This document shows positions 62,487 through 64,000 of a DNA stretch of 64,000 nt, one piece after another (position 1 is the stretch's first letter; every line of letters starts with the position of its first letter). Below the pieces are notes generated by a model that was given only the letters and a program-made list of their open reading frames with translations, had not been told where the DNA came from and did not search any database. Made by a program: the position numbers and the translations under genes. Source of the stretch: Mesorhizobium ciceri WSM4083 (GTDB taxonomy: Bacteria; Pseudomonadota; Alphaproteobacteria; Rhizobiales; Rhizobiaceae); assembly GCF_000519305.1 (NCBI RefSeq), contig NZ_JAFG01000004.1, positions 496,001 through 560,000 on the forward strand. The letters run 5' to 3'.

Positions 62487-64000
62487 GCGGCGGCTTCCCC
62501 GGCATGCCCGAGCGCCGGGCGCATGATGGCCGGTTCGGTGACGGCGTCGCCTTCGAGTTCGGCGGCGATGCGCCCGTCGTAGAGAACCAGGACCCGGTCG
62601 CATTGGTGAACGAGTTCGGGAATCTCGGTCGAGTGCAGCAGGATCGAACCGCCCGAAGCCACGTAGTTTCGCATCATCACATAAAGCTCGTGCTTGGTGC
62701 CGACGTCGATGCCTCGGGTGGGATCGAACAACAGCAGGATGCGGCTCTGCGCCACCAGCCATTTGGCGATGGCGATCTTCTGCTGGTTGCCGCCGGAAAA
62801 CGCACCGGCCCGCGTCCACAGCGCCCTACGGTCGACCTCGACAGTGGCGAATGCCGCCTCGACAGAGCGGGTCTCGGCCTGCGCGTCGACAAGGCCTAGC
62901 CGTGTGAAGCGCGATATCACCGGCAGGGTGGCGTTCTGGCTGCCCGACAGCTTCAGGAACAGGCCTTCGGATTTGCGGTCTTCCGGCACCAGGCCGATGG
63001 CCATGTTGGGGCGCAAGGCATCGGCCGGCGAACCGAGCCAGACCTTGCGGCCGTCGACGAGGATGTGGCCGCGCTCGATCTCGGCCATGCCAAAGCAGGC
63101 GAGGAACAGGTCCTGCTGGCCCATGCCCTGCAACCCGGCGACGCCGAGGATTTCGCCCTTGCGCAGATCGAAGCCGGCGCCGTCGAGCTTGCGCCCGACC
63201 TTTAGGTCGCGCACGCCCAGAACCGGCGGCCCGAAGGCCTGGGCGCTGTCCGGCTTGGGCGGGAAGGTCTGCTCGATGCTGCGGCCGATGATCTTTTCGA
63301 TGACGTCGCCATCCGAGACGTCGGCAACCGGCGCGGTGACAATGTGGCGGCCGTTTCTCAGGATCGTCAGCGTGTCGCAAAAGGCGCGGACCTCGCGCAT
63401 GCGATGGGTGATGAAGACGATGGTGGTGCCCGCCGCCTTCAGCCTGGCGATGATCTCGCCCAGCCAGTCGACGTCGCGGCCGGCGAGCGTCGAGGTCGGC
63501 TCGTCGAGCAAAAGGATGCGCGGCTTGCGGTAGACGGCACGCGCGATCTCGATCTTCTGGCGCACCGAAAGCTCGAGCTCACTCACCTCGGCATCGAGAT
63601 CGACGGAAAAACCGAGATCCTCGATATGGCGGCGGACGGCCTTGCGGGCGGCACCGCGGCGGATCAGGCCGGAGATGCCGACCGGGGCGTAAGGCAGCAT
63701 CATGTTGTCGAGGACGGAGAGGTCGCGCACCAGGGTCATCTCCTGGAATGCTGTCTGCATGCCCAGCGCATGTGCTGCGCGCGGCGCGCCGTAAGCGATC
63801 TCCTTGCCGAAGACACGGACATGGCCTTGGCTCGGCCGGACCAGTCCGGACAGCAGCTTCACCAGTGTCGACTTGCCCGCTCCGTTTTCACCGAGCAGGG
63901 CATGGACGCTGCCGGGCGCAATCGCAAACGACACGCCGTCCAGCGCGACGGTCGGTCCGAACGCCTTGCTGATGCCGTCGATCTCGATGGCGGGGAGCTC
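62483..64000 (-). CDS. Sugar ABC transporter ATP-binding protein (RbsA type), N-terminus beyond window edge
   Basis: The reading frame is open to the last base, and the residues there ('ELPAIEIDGISKAFG') already belong to the first domain, so the start lies outside the window; 505 residues are visible. Domain 1 has GENGAGKST, 'LLLDEPTSTL' and 'FITHRMREV'. Domain 2 has the degenerate P-loop 'GLQGMGQQD', signature FSGGNQQ and Walker B 'LLLFDPTRGID', lacking the normal Asp-Glu pair. A GTG at 63934 is internal, not the start. The receptor gene is probably upstream, outside the window. Confidence 0.92.
   Translation of the reverse strand, partial: ELPAIEIDGISKAFGPTVALDGVSFAIAPGSVHALLGENGAGKSTLVKLLSGLVRPSQGHVRVFGKEIAYGAPRAAHALGMQTAFQEMTLVRDLSVLDNMMLPYAPVGISGLIRRGAARKAVRRHIEDLGFSVDLDAEVSELELSVRQKIEIARAVYRKPRILLLDEPTSTLAGRDVDWLGEIIARLKAAGTTIVFITHRMREVRAFCDTLTILRNGRHIVTAPVADVSDGDVIEKIIGRSIEQTFPPKPDSAQAFGPPVLGVRDLKVGRKLDGAGFDLRKGEILGVAGLQGMGQQDLFLACFGMAEIERGHILVDGRKVWLGSPADALRPNMAIGLVPEDRKSEGLFLKLSGSQNATLPVISRFTRLGLVDAQAETRSVEAAFATVEVDRRALWTRAGAFSGGNQQKIAIAKWLVAQSRILLLFDPTRGIDVGTKHELYVMMRNYVASGGSILLHSTEIPELVHQCDRVLVLYDGRIAAELEGDAVTEPAIMRPALGHAGEAAA

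Noticed and set aside
63934..64000. The GTG at 63934 as the start of the last ATPase
   Set aside because: The frame continues to the window edge and encodes the conserved beta strands before Walker A, so the true start is outside the window.

Overview
The window is GC-rich, densely coded bacterial DNA dominated by ABC uptake systems, sugar-acid and amine catabolic enzymes and one-component regulators (LysR, IclR, GntR, DeoR). Gene content, protein style and the phnWAY plus phnSTUV arrangement point to an alphaproteobacterium of the Rhizobiales, most likely Mesorhizobium or a close relative. This is inferred from family resemblance only. No rRNA, tRNA, CRISPR array, insertion sequence, integrase or plasmid functions were seen, so it reads as a chromosomal or chromid catabolic region.

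Layout. (1) 1-6810, plus strand: an oligopeptide-type ABC importer (binding protein cut by the window edge, two permeases, two ATPases) followed by a CocE/S15-type hydrolase. (2) 6825-11524: a LysR regulator divergent from a quinone-oxidoreductase-like dehydrogenase, a zf-TFIIB/Tim44 pair, and a beta-propeller lactonase. (3) 11725-19283, plus: an atypical MaoC protein, a class III CoA-transferase, a solute-binding-fold protein without signal peptide, then a ribose-type (CUT2) ABC importer whose ATPase is split into two ORFs. (4) 19293-28454: amidohydrolase and IclR on the minus strand, divergent from a CUT1 sugar importer, an enolase-superfamily dehydratase, a RhaM mutarotase, a Gfo/Idh/MocA dehydrogenase and a second, canonical MaoC. 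(5) 28571-42182: a complete 2-aminoethylphosphonate (AEP) locus: phnSTUV uptake, a 2-hydroxyacid dehydrogenase, a PbfA-like lyase, phnY, phnA, phnW, a Na/Pi cotransporter-family protein and a LysR regulator. (6) 42179-49157: a sarcosine/dimethylglycine-dehydrogenase-like flavoprotein, DeoR and GntR regulators, an MFS exporter and a zinc alcohol dehydrogenase. (7) 49165-56569: an operon of enolase-superfamily dehydratase, CUT2 importer and cyclase-family hydrolase, divergent from a GntR regulator. (8) 56742-64000, minus: CUT2 ATPase (cut by the window edge), a fused double permease, an SDR, a lambda-crystallin/L-gulonate-3-dehydrogenase-like enzyme, a BKACE enzyme and an SMP-30 lactonase.

How the genes work together. 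In the phosphonate locus AEP enters through PhnSTUV, PhnW makes phosphonoacetaldehyde, PhnY oxidises it to phosphonoacetate, and PhnA releases acetate and phosphate. PbfA would feed (R)-1-hydroxy-AEP into the same aldehyde. The sugar-acid operons each pair a dedicated importer with lactonase, dehydratase or dehydrogenase steps. Two of the plus-strand sugar operons add MaoC or CoA-transferase genes, and the last operon adds a beta-keto-acid cleavage enzyme, which suggests unusual, possibly CoA-linked, endings for carbohydrate catabolism. Regulators sit beside their probable targets, and candidate operators (palindromes or phased repeats) are visible for the IclR, DeoR, both GntR and the phn LysR systems.
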